Origin: Butyriboletus loyo
Taxonomy: Eukaryota > Basidiomycota > Agaricomycetes > Boletales > Boletaceae
Length of the DNA stretch: 64,000 bases
NCBI GenBank assembly: GCA_038093515.1
Contig: JBBPSI010000125.1
Span: 1 to 64,000 of the forward strand
Direction: 5' to 3'
The notes beneath the pieces were generated by a model. It had not been told where the DNA came from, did not search any database, and saw only the letters and a list, made by a program, of their open reading frames with translations. The position numbers and the translations under genes were made by a program. Positions 54,701 through 64,000 of this stretch are shown here, piece after piece; within the stretch, counting starts at the first letter, position 1, and the number at the start of each line of letters is the position of its first letter.

Positions 54701-57555
54701 CAGTAGTTGATGTCGAGGTCTCTGTCAAGCCACTTTCCATCTGTAGAAGACATTACGCGAGCGAAAGGTGTCTTGGTTCCCCGAATCAGAGGTGTTGCCG
54801 CAATGCGTTCCTTGAATATTTGCTCTTCTGATTCCATGAGAGGCGTGTGGAAAGCACAGCTGACACGAAGCTTAGCAGCGAAGACCTTGGCACCGGGATC
54901 GTTCGCAAGCTCGATGATGGCGTCGATGAGTTCATGGGTACCAGCAATGGTGACAGCCTGAGGAGAGTTGATACCAGCGATCCACAACCCAGAAGTCGCC
55001 TTGGCTCGCGAAAGGACCTTGCGAATCATCGCCTTGGCCGTTTGTACACCGACACCGAGAGCAACCATGGCGCCATTGCCCTCTGCGCGGTTCATGGCGG
55101 CTGCACGGGCGACTGCAATACCAATTGCCATCTCGCGATCATAGTGCCCGGAGGCGTAACCCATAGCAATCTCACCGATACTGTACCATAATTAGCGATG
55201 AAACGTAATCGAAGGATATTCCTCACCTGTGACCAACCACGAAATCGTACTTGATACCCAGACTTCTCACGAGGTCCACCAACGCGACCTGAATGAACAC
55301 CAAGGATAACACGACCTCCTGGACAGGCCATACGCCGTTCGCAGGCAGCTTGCACTCGACTCCAGGAGCGAACAACCCGGTGCGCTCGAGCATCGAACTT
55401 TGTCCATACTTCTCCACCAAAATGCGATCATTCGCTTGGATAGCGGAGAGGAAGGCAGGGTAGCTCTCGGCGAGTTGACGGCCCATGAAGACATGTTGCG
55501 GTCCCTGGCCAGAAAATACCAAACAAAGCTTGGGACTGGCGTTAGCATTTCGCAAGATAGTCTTCGAAAACTTGAGAGACGCATCGAGCGATGATCCAAT
55601 GGCGAAGGCACGGCTGGGGTAAGCACGTGTTTGCCGCCCAAGATCGCGAGCGACGGAGCGGAGTATGCGGTCATCGGTTATTCCGTCGTAGGCGTTGATA
55701 AGAACATCTTTCCAGCGTTGAAGGGTAGGTTCCGTAAGAGAACCGATGGAAAAGAGGTACAATGCCTCCTTCTGGTTGGCTGGTGCAACGACAGATTTTG
55801 AAAGATCAGCAACGGTCTCCGCACTCTCCAATACGACGTGTGCGTTGGATCCACCGACACCGTACGATGAGATAGATGTCACCCATGTACCATCTGCAGC
55901 AGCCATCTCGGGGGTGATGCTCTCCAACTATTGAAGACGTCACCTTATCAACTGACAGAACTTGTACAATGACGAGCAAAAGACAAACCTCAGTCTGCAC
56001 TCGCATCTTGAGAGCAGAGAAGTTGATCTTGGGATTAGCCTTAGTGAACCGGATGTTTGGAATGATCTCCTTGTGATGCAGCATCAGGGATACTTTAACC
56101 AAACTTGCGAGGAAACTGCATCCCTCGGTGTGACCGATGTTTGCTTTGACGCTTCCGACTCTGAAAAATCACGTCTAGCGACACGACAAGGATTTATCAC
56201 AGCCAGAACACACCTGAGAGGCTTCTGCGTATCACGCCCTTTCGAGAACAATTTGCCTGCAGCATTCGTTTCGATAGGGTCACCAACCTTTGTTCCTATG
56301 ATTGTCATCAATACCATATACCTCACCGATTAGGTCATCAGCAATTCACCGGTAGCATGCAATTCTACAAAGAATGCCTCTGATGGATCCCTCTGAGCGG
56401 TCCGATAGGCTTCCTTGATCGTTTCGGCCTGCATATCTCCTTCAGGCATGGTCAAGCTCCTTCCCTTGCCGTTAGCGTTGATGGCGCTGCCTTTGAGGAC
56501 GGAATAAATTGAATCCCCATCTGCGAGAGCGCGATCAAGCCGCTTGATGAGAACAGCCGCCACACCTTCGGCACGCGCATACCCATCGGCCGACGCGTCG
56601 AAGGATTTAGAAGACCCGGTGGGAGACAAAACACCGAGCTTGGAGAATGAAAGTGTGTGTTCGGGGTTGACAATCGTATTTGCGCCTATCTCACGTCAAT
56701 ATCCTACTTGCAATATACATATTTCAAGATTGCACTTACCTACAATCAGTGCCTGGTCGATCTCTCCAAGCTTAATTGAACAAAGTGCGAGGTGCATCGC
56801 AGTTGCTGATGCTGAGCAGGCTGTTTAAAAGAAACATCAGTGTGTACACAAACGTGTTTGAAATGGAAGTGGAGAGACATACCAGTGTCTACCGTCAAAG
56901 AAGGACCACGCAAGTCAAAAGTGAAAGAAATGCGGTTGGCCCGAATAGAAATACAGCGCCCGATACCGTTGTAGCTGTTTATCTCATGCCGCTCGTCGTC
57001 GAGTTCGTCGACGGTAGTCAACAAGTTGCCGAAAAAGACGCCCGTATTCGAGCCTCTGTAATCAATACCCGAATCTTGTAGCGCCTAAAAGACTTGATCA
57101 GTGGCCGTGAAGGGAAAGCAGAGGAGAGAAAACGGACCGCCTGTGCAGCTTCCAATGTGAGCCTAATCGCGGGATCAAAACCCGCCGCTTCCTTTGCGGA
57201 GATACCGAACTCCAGCGGATCGAATTGGTCAATGCCATTGATAAAACCTAATTTGGTAGTGTGGTACTTTCCAGGTTCGTCCTTACCACCTGTCGAAGAC
57301 AGAACGTCATCAGTCACAGCCAAGGTAGAGCAACGAAATCAACGGCATACCATACCACGCTTCATGGATCCACCTCTCGGGTGGAGGTGTGACCATGCCA
57401 TCGCCCTATCGTCGTATCTCAGCCAAGATTCAACAAGTAGTACAAGCGACAAGTACCTTATTCCTTAGAAACTTGTAGAACAAGTCCTTGTTGTCGGATC
57501 CTCCAGGGAATTTACAGCCGATACCAATGATAGCGACAGGGACTTCAGCGGACAT
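45715..57555 (-). CDS. Hybrid PKS-NRPS megasynthase ending in a thioesterase
   Basis: A single gene of about 20 exons (short GT-AG introns). It starts with ATG at 57555 (MSAEVPVAIIGIGCKFPGG) and ends at 45715 after a last intron at 45844-45784, or at 45608 if that intron is not spliced. It encodes about 3,400-3,500 aa, probably cytosolic. Domain order: ketosynthase (57555-55790; catalytic Cys in DTACSAS joined across an intron, NIGHTEG), acyltransferase (GHSIGE, ~55600-54560), dehydratase (GHIIFDAVLFP and HPGILDS), degenerate methyltransferase-like region (~53150-52800), degenerate enoylreductase (~52290-51380), ketoreductase (~51230-50600; SAYC-type end GNAGQAAYCAA), ACP (FGLDSLGA, ~50390-50110), condensation (SPHQYRIWLAQ, HHIIIDE), adenylation (FTSGSTGKPKGV, NMYGPTEA), PCP (VGLNSL) and thioesterase (GYSFGG). 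It should make a polyketide fused to one amino acid. No tailoring genes are adjacent. Confidence 0.9.
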
Positions 57556-58576
57556 GGTTGAAATGATCGATGACTTCGTTAATAGTGTTGGTCGACAACG
57601 ACGATAACTTATTAAAATGCGGGTAAAGCTCTGAGTTCTTGCAGTGGATGGTTGAAATGGACGCGCCGCCGCCTCAGCGTATCATGGTTTAAGTATGAAT
57701 GACGAGCTCTACCGAGCCGTTGACGTTTCATGAATATCAAACATTCCACGTACCCATGCGTTGGCATCAATCAGGCTATGCTTGATGCTGCAACGGGCGG
57801 CGTGAAGCGTGCATTTATAGGATTCCTCGGTATAATTTGACTGCTCACCTGCGAAAGCCTGAAACCTGTGATGGTGATCATAGTTACCGGAAGGCGTCGA
57901 ACGAGACGTACATTACAGCCGACAAAACGTTTGGTAGGCTTGTCCACCAAGATAGCTTCGCAGGGTCGTGAACTGATTTTCACAAACATGCTGTGCATTG
58001 TCAAGGATCCGGAGCTAGTGTGAATTTAGCTGTGATGTCTTGGCAACTGGCCATGTTGAAGGGCGCTGCTCATCTCCTCTGGCGGTGTGATGATTCGGAA
58101 CACTCTGCGTGGGAGCGTAGTACGTTCCATTGACTAGATTACCATATTTGGACCTAGTGCAGATCTGGGCATCAACTTCTTGCCAGTCTCGGCGGAGGCG
58201 GGCCGGTCCAACTTGATGTCAAGCGCAACTGATCTTCCGCGCGGACATTTCCTGGTATCCCCTTCCGAGTCAGTGGGTCTTCTTCAAGTCGGCCCAAAAC
58301 CTTCGACGAACGATCATGATGTGATAACATGACGCGACTAGTTGATACACAGTATCATAAGTGGACGAATCAAGTGTGCAACGCGACGTGCGAGTAGAAT
58401 CAATCTACTACAGATAGGGTTTCTCGTCAACAACTGAAGGCGAGCAATTAAAATATAGGAGTATCGGAAATGTGCATGCATACAGCAGTCGATATTAGAG
58501 CACTTGGGTGAGTAAACGATTTTAAAAACCTAAACGGCGCTTAATATCCAAATGAGGACCTGGGAGATGCGAGAGC
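57556..58576. promoter_or_regulatory. Upstream region of the megasynthase
   Basis: About 1 kb between the megasynthase start and the stop of the next minus-strand gene. It should contain the megasynthase promoter. A short minus-strand ORF (57771-58004, 77 aa) has no recognisable features. No binding-site motif is evident. Confidence 0.4.
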
Positions 58577-60022
58577 TCAGCTCTCAGCATACAGGACGCG
58601 AGATAGCGGCGACTTCGTTTCTGGGGCGCTGGATAGTCTGATACGTGGTGTGGGTGACTGGTGCACTCTTTTCTTGTCCTGGACCGCATCACCATCGCTA
58701 CGCTGTACAGCCCGACAGGACGCTGAAGGCAGGGAACGGCCAGCGTCATTCCCGCACTGCGTAACCTTGCAGGTCCGTTCCCGCAACCGCAACCTACTCC
58801 GCTCGCGATAAGCAAGTGTGAGGGAGGCCACGAGCTGTGGCATCGTCAACGTGAGCCTTCGCGCGTTAGTGGAGACTGGCCCCGTTCGCGCTGGTGGAGA
58901 GGGTGAGCGCCGAGGAATGCTCGAATGAGCTTGAGCTTGACAGGGTCGTTGTAGGATCTTGAAATGAACGTGGCGTCTGTCAGACGTGGACCTAGAGGAT
59001 GGGATGGCGGAATGGGAAGTGATCGGAAATGGAGCGCAAGGGGGTACTTTGAATGCTGGTGGAGAGGTACTAGTCCCTCCTGGGTTAAATTCCGAAGAGG
59101 ACGAAAATAGGGCCGAATTGATTGGTGGAGTCTTCCTGCTCGGCGCTAAAAGGATCAAGGGTGGCACCGATATGCTTGGCGATGATGTTCGTGATGAAGG
59201 ATTAGGCTGTGCCCGCCCCTCAACACAGCCATTCTCAGCCAATCTCTTCCGTATCCTTTCGATCAATACACCATCCATAGCGTCAAGGTCGCCTAGTCTG
59301 GACGGCAAGCTGTTGGAGGCATCTAGCTCTCCAACAGATTGGCGAACCTCCATGCCGCGCAAGATACTCCGATGAACGACGCCCAACCAGCCGAGTTCTG
59401 CTACTTGCCGCCTGCTTTTCCTCGGACGTTTTTGCTTCGCGTCCATTCCAAGACTACCTTGTGAAGAAGAAACGGAAGACTGCGCGGAGCGACGTTTGCG
59501 TGGAGCCTGGCCAGCAGACGGCAAATGAGAATCGGGACAAGGAGCACACGTTCCATCGAGCATATCCACGTCCATGTCGCCGTCTAGTGGTGTGATTGGG
59601 AATGGAACGACGCTTCTCACATCCGGGAGGTCCGACTCCAAGTCCTGCACCTTTGAGCCACGGAACCGCTCTCCTGGAATACTCTGCGAGCAAGCTGCAG
59701 AAAGTGAGATGGAGACGGTAGGTGGGGCTTTGTAAGTCACCGGGAACAGGGAGGGCGTAAAGGACAAATGATGGTGGCGAGAATGAGACGAAGTCGAGGT
59801 GGATCCAGTGGAAGACTCGAAAGCATTCCAGCCGCAACCTGTCCGGACGGAGGAGGTAGGGTAGACAGAACCTTTTGGATAACCGGGACCGCAGACATTC
59901 GAGCACGAGTTGACATTGGTCGAATCCGCAAGGGCTGGACGAGAGCTCGAAATTAAGGAGGGCTTTGCAATCGGAGTATGTGACGAGTAAAGCGACAGTG
60001 GAATGGGGTGTGTAGCCAACAT
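58577..60022 (-). CDS. Disordered Ser/Pro/Arg-rich hypothetical protein (481 aa)
   Basis: A single long minus-strand frame. The first true ATG is at 60022 (MLATHPIPLSLYSS); the open frame extends a little further upstream without an ATG. The protein is rich in Ser, Pro and Arg with no predicted fold I can name. Basic stretches (PRKRRSAQ, KQKRPRKSRRQ) suggest nuclear localisation, and a short conserved-looking block follows (GWLGVVHRSILRGM, then RIRKRLAENG). Such genes in agaricomycetes are often lineage-specific. It lies upstream of the megasynthase in the same direction, with its 3' end about 1 kb from the megasynthase start. A regulatory link is possible but not shown by sequence. Confidence 0.6.
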   Translation of the reverse strand: MLATHPIPLSLYSSHTPIAKPSLISSSRPALADSTNVNSCSNVCGPGYPKGSVYPTSSVRTGCGWNAFESSTGSTSTSSHSRHHHLSFTPSLFPVTYKAPPTVSISLSAACSQSIPGERFRGSKVQDLESDLPDVRSVVPFPITPLDGDMDVDMLDGTCAPCPDSHLPSAGQAPRKRRSAQSSVSSSQGSLGMDAKQKRPRKSRRQVAELGWLGVVHRSILRGMEVRQSVGELDASNSLPSRLGDLDAMDGVLIERIRKRLAENGCVEGRAQPNPSSRTSSPSISVPPLILLAPSRKTPPINSALFSSSSEFNPGGTSTSPPAFKVPPCAPFPITSHSAIPSSRSTSDRRHVHFKILQRPCQAQAHSSIPRRSPSPPARTGPVSTNARRLTLTMPQLVASLTLAYRERSRLRLRERTCKVTQCGNDAGRSLPSASCRAVQRSDGDAVQDKKRVHQSPTPRIRLSSAPETKSPLSRVLYAES

Positions 60023-62030
60023 TTTAAAAGACCAAGTCTCAGCCGTTGCACAATATAAAAATGATCCACGAATTATTCGCAATCAAATGATGGGTGCAAA
60101 TGGGAGTGGGAAGTCGGGCTTTGCGCACGAAACGTTGCGATTATCAGGATGAGATGAACGAGGAAACGTCCTGCACAGCTCGTTGCGTGTGGCGTTACTG
60201 GCGTAGGAAGGAACAAAAGCCAAATTTCTGCCCTGTTCCGATACTGATCCATCGAATGGCACGGACATCAGAAGGTAAGCATCCACTCGTTGAGAGACAC
60301 GACGACGGTGACCCACCTTTTCACTGGGACACGACACGGCGTTGGAACAACACAGAGCAAGAACGCGGAGCTCGCCTGGTTCAGTTTGGGGGACACGAGG
60401 CCTGAGGCCCTGGCAGTGCTGGTAGAACACGCGATGACTCACTCCACCAGTCACACGACAGCCAACTTTTTTGGACGTGATGATCACGTGTACGAAAATA
60501 ATCGATGGACTCGATGAATTCTTTCTCGTATGCACTGGCGAGATTTGTCCTGACATTGACACCATCCGACATGCGCTACTCAGGTTCAAGGCGGCTGAAT
60601 ATGAATCCGTTCTCAAATCACACGCACGCGAATCATGACTGCGCAGTGTGGAAACGAGACGGCGCCCCTCCCACAAGTCATGCGCACGATGGCGTGGTCA
60701 GCGATCATATCGGTACCTTGCTTGGAGTGAGCCACCCACACGCAGTGCGTGCTTCCCATCCGGGTTTCCCTTGAACTAAAATCGTCCCTCAGATCGTAGA
60801 TGTATCATGAGCTGGCAGATACGTAGCAATTAGTCGGTCATGATGAACTCCCCTCGTGATGGCGGATCCGTGAATATCTCCTTTTCCACGCAGGTACTAT
60901 CAGCACGAGATCGCCATCGAGTGAGTACTCGGCGGAGAGAGTGGGGATCCTTGACTCTTCGTCAGACCCAATAAGGTGAAATCGGATCATTTCGAGATGC
61001 CGTTGAGACTGATTTACGTCTCAGTGGATCACTGCAAACAATTTCGAGAACCTCGATAATTGGTGCGTCTTTTTTCGACTGTGGTTTCCAGACACGAGTT
61101 ATTGTGCAGAGGGTCCGTACCTCTGCAGATGCTACAGTTTGCGGCAGTGGTCTTGGCTACCTACTACAGGCTAGTTCATCTCGGCACGTCACATTTTACA
61201 GACGTGTTTACAGGTGGATGTTTCGAAAATTCTCGCGAAAAGGCAGTCACCAGACTAGCATCCACCTGGATCCTAAGATGGCGTAAGACTTCATGATTGG
61301 CAAATTCGATCAGATCAGTAAGTCCCCTCCCGTGACCACTTACGCATATCAGACACATGAGCGTTCTGCACCATCGTACTCACTTTAGTATCACCTGCGC
61401 GTTTATGCGAAGAAGCCACTTTCTTTACTCAGTATAGTCCTTGCAGATGTCTTCCCAGTCCACTTCCAGGCTTGTAGAGGCTCATTCCCCGTTACGTGCG
61501 TCTACACGCTTGCGATCGCCCCGATCGCTCGCGCTCGCAGCCACTGTCGCGACTCGCCGGCCCTGATCATCATTGCTCTTGGTTTGATGAACACGGTCCT
61601 TGTAACGGACTCTCGGAAAATCCACTGGGTGCTTACTGTTACGCGGCTGGGATACAGGGTACGTCAAATTCGTTGATGATGCTGCAGCTGCACATTACAT
61701 CACTGGGAGGAAGGGCATGGAAACCTACTGGTAAGACATTGAGAATTTCCGAACACGTTCCTCGTAAGTGCGCCCGAGACTCTGCTGGAGGTGAAGCTTT
61801 GGAGAGCGGACAAACAAGTTGTGTGAAGAACAGTATAGATGTGCACCATCATCGTCTGTGTGAGGATTGTGACGATGCCACCTTTCTACTTTCGTGATGT
61901 TTAGAATTAAATGTGAACGAGTGCCAAGTTGTTCAAGTTGTTTATCCTTACTATATGAGCTCCTGGCGCCACAGCTTCAATATCACCAACTCTACCGTTA
62001 GATCTCTAGCATCCTGCAGATTCCCCGCTC
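60023..62030. other. Two-kilobase divergent intergenic region
   Basis: Between the hypothetical protein (-) and the inositol kinase (+). ORFs at 60083-60676 (-), 60505-60774 (+) and 61496-61897 (+, 133 aa with a His/Cys-containing C-terminus) show no family signal. I see no RNA gene. Confidence 0.45.
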
Positions 62031-63265
62031 ATGGCCCATCTAAAGCCAAATCGTTCCCACACGCTCCCACCTGCGACGCCCCTTTCGCAGCAAGTTGGCG
62101 GACATGCAGGCGTACACGTCACAGAAGACGGATCGCTTCTGCTCAAGCCCGCCCTTCCACGAGAGATCGTCTTCTACCAGTTCGTCAGAGACATCGCTGA
62201 CCCCTCCACGGGATTACATGCCCTCAAAGATTGGATACCCAACTTCCTCGGCCTGTTGAATCTAGAGGGAAAACTCGCCGATCCAACCGATGACAACGAT
62301 GCGGGAATCGTGCCTGCTATCATTCCTGCTTCAAACTTAGAGGGTACCTCAACATCCGGCGATCTCGAAAACGTTACCGCCCTCTCGAATATATTCGCAG
62401 AAACCCTCGTTCTTCAGAACCTGTTGCACGGCTATCGCAAGCCCTGCATCCTGGACGTGAAACTTGGCACAGTACTCTACGACGACGATACTTCGGAAGA
62501 GAAAAAGGCGCGCATGATCAAAAAAGCGGCAGAATCAACCAGTCTGCACACTGGCATGAAGTTGACCGGCTTTCAAGTGAGTGCTTCCCTTTGGAAACAG
62601 CTCGGAGATGTCATGTACCATTCCAATAGGTATATTCAGATCATTCTCCTGAACCAATCGTATATGGGAGGGCGTACGGTTACAGCTTGAAGTCGGAACA
62701 GCTACAGGAAGGAATCGATAACTTTTTCCCTTGCTCGATCTCGCCTTCTCTGGCCAACGCTGATCTTGAAACGTCGACCCCATCGAACTCAAATGCAGGC
62801 CTCCCTGCAGATACCCTTCTTACCCTCCTCACATCCCTCCACGACTCACTCGCTGATCTCCGTAAATCCCTCTCGGGCGCACATGTGAGGATGGTCGGTA
62901 GCAGCGTGCTGATCATCTACGAAGGAGATTGGGAAAGAGCTACTGCTGCGTTCGGCCGCGGCGGAGGTCCTGACGGTCTCGAAAGCGAAGAGGACGAGGA
63001 CGAGGAAGCCGAGAGTATCGAGGTAGAAGTCGACGAACGAGGGGAAATCATCATGGAGTCCATTACAGGCGGTGCCTCAGAGACATCCTCTACGTCCTCG
63101 TGTACAGACCCACAGCCCCGCTTGTACACGATCTCCCTCATCGATTTCGCCCATACGCGAGTCGTGCCGGGGCAAGGCCCTGATCGGGGCGTTTTGATGG
63201 GAATGGACACATTGATAAGATTGGTAGATCGCAGGAAGCAGGAAGTGGCGGCATTACAGAGGTAG
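62031..63265 (+). CDS. Inositol polyphosphate multikinase (IPK family, 393 aa)
   Basis: Kinase that phosphorylates inositol trisphosphate and higher forms, feeding inositol pyrophosphate and phosphate signalling, nuclear/cytosolic. Exons 62031-62576 and 62630-63265 with a 53-nt intron. The family signature PxxxDxKxG is at residues ~138-146 (PCILDVKLG). LTGFQ sits at the exon junction. The ATP-binding SSVLIIYEGD lies near residue 274, and the catalytic LIDFAHTR followed by a Gly/Asp-rich stretch (PGQGPDRGVLMG) near 352. An acidic insertion (ESEEDEDEEAESIEVEVDE) lies between the last two motifs and is probably a disordered loop. Whether it is the Arg82/Ipk2 type or the IP6K (Kcs1) type is not certain; the length favours the multikinase. 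Confidence 0.88.
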
Positions 63266-63728
63266 AAGAGTCGAGTTGGCTGAACGACTTGACGGTCGAG
63301 GATGCTATTGGACTCGTGCAGCGTTCGCGGTGGAAAAATGATTCGCTTCCGTTAGTCTCCTTCGACACAAATAACTAGGGTGCATTCTGGCCCGGGTTTC
63401 GTCGTGGACGAGGCAATCAAGACCGCATTCTCGGTCAGTCATCAAGTTGTCTATTCGGACAGTTTGCCTACCCATTTACCCATGGCGGAGCATGCTATCG
63501 ATTCTCCTGAAATAGGGGTCTATTACGATAAACATCTAAATCATCCCCTCTTTGTAGACAACACGGACGTAATGTTTTAGGTGAATCGAACCAGACGTCG
63601 AGTCCATCTACTCCTCGTACATATGCCACACGATCCCAAAAAAAAAAAAAAAGAAAAGAAAGCGAAGGCGATAATAAATATATGCCGTCCGTCACGGCCT
63701 CGGGCTGTCCGACCAAGCCAAGCCACCA
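63266..63728. other. Convergent intergenic region at the right end
   Basis: Between the inositol kinase and a minus-strand gene. Contains a poly-A/GAAA tract near 63637-63662. No gene recognised. Confidence 0.4.
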
Positions 63729-64000
63729 TCATGGTCCCTGCATCTCTTCCTGTACCACATTTCTGATCCCCTCCCGAGCCTTCCTGCCAACGTCCAGGAT
63801 GGCCTCTTCCCACGCTTTCGCTTCTCGGACGTTGGACGCACGCAACACGATCACGTCTCCTCCACGCGGGTACGTCATATGAAGCCGAAAGAGCACATCC
63901 TCTCGACCGCTCCTCGACGGTTTGATCTGAATTTCGTTCACCGGAATGGGCTGAGACAGATGCACGATGCATGATCCCCACACGCGTATGTTTCGAATCA
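63729..64000 (-). CDS. C-terminal end of a PH-domain-like protein (partial)
   Basis: Minus-strand frame open from the window end to a TGA at 63729. The last ~90 residues resemble the end of a pleckstrin-homology domain: beta strands with basic residues (VNEIQIKPSRSG, VLFRLHMTYP), then the C-terminal helix with the conserved Trp (REAKAWEEAILDVGRKAREG). The rest of the gene lies beyond the window, so the full protein cannot be identified. Confidence 0.55.
   Translation of the reverse strand, partial: IRNIRVWGSCIVHLSQPIPVNEIQIKPSRSGREDVLFRLHMTYPRGGDVIVLRASNVREAKAWEEAILDVGRKAREGIRNVVQEEMQGP

Noticed and set aside
60083..60676. A 197-aa minus-strand ORF downstream of the divergent promoter
   Set aside because: It has no recognisable features and no clear start, and is probably chance openness of GC-rich DNA.

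Overview
The window is nuclear DNA from a filamentous basidiomycete, most likely an agaricomycete. The genes carry many introns of about 47-125 nt with GT-AG (sometimes GC-AG) ends. The retroelements are Ty3 chromoviruses and Copia. The gene set is fungal: the GCV1 T-protein with a mitochondrial presequence, methionine-salvage MDE1, a GH5_12-type glucosidase, OPA3, a CM1 centrosomal coiled-coil protein, an inositol polyphosphate kinase and a large PKS-NRPS.

Layout. 1-11 kb is a nest of retroelements. A minus-strand Copia gag/protease remnant is split by a solo LTR with a perfect 5-bp target duplication. Next comes an essentially intact Ty3 chromovirus (3035-10155) with 425-bp LTRs differing at about two positions, gag, pol with a chromodomain, and a third zinc-knuckle ORF after pol. 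A decayed minus-strand Ty3 gag/protease fragment follows. 12-21 kb is ordinary gene space: a DUF6593-like gene (-), GCV1 (+), MDE1 (+), a GH5 glycosidase (+) and OPA3 (-). 21.3-36.4 kb is gene-poor and built from decayed duplications. Its core is a large inverted repeat (about 21.93-25.86 kb against 32.01-35.92 kb) whose arms each carry a small two-exon C2H2 zinc-finger gene, with a third decayed copy in the spacer. 37.8-41.3 kb holds a 1050-aa coiled-coil protein with a CM1 motif. 41.8-45.6 kb holds two paralogous genes of unknown family around a histidine-phosphatase pseudogene. 45.7-57.6 kb is one large minus-strand hybrid megasynthase. 58.6-64 kb has a disordered hypothetical protein, an inositol polyphosphate multikinase and the 3' end of a PH-domain-like gene.

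The most striking item is the megasynthase. I read it as KS-AT-DH-(degenerate MT)-(degenerate ER)-KR-ACP-C-A-PCP-TE. It ends in a thioesterase rather than the reductase or Dieckmann-cyclase domain usual in ascomycete PKS-NRPS hybrids, and no tailoring genes lie beside it. Other noteworthy points are a Tf1-like self-priming signal in the chromovirus, its extra zinc-knuckle ORF, a 3-nt micro-exon in MDE1, and the inverted zinc-finger duplication.

Exon-intron structures were read by eye from splice signals and protein-family conservation. No alignment or database search was run.
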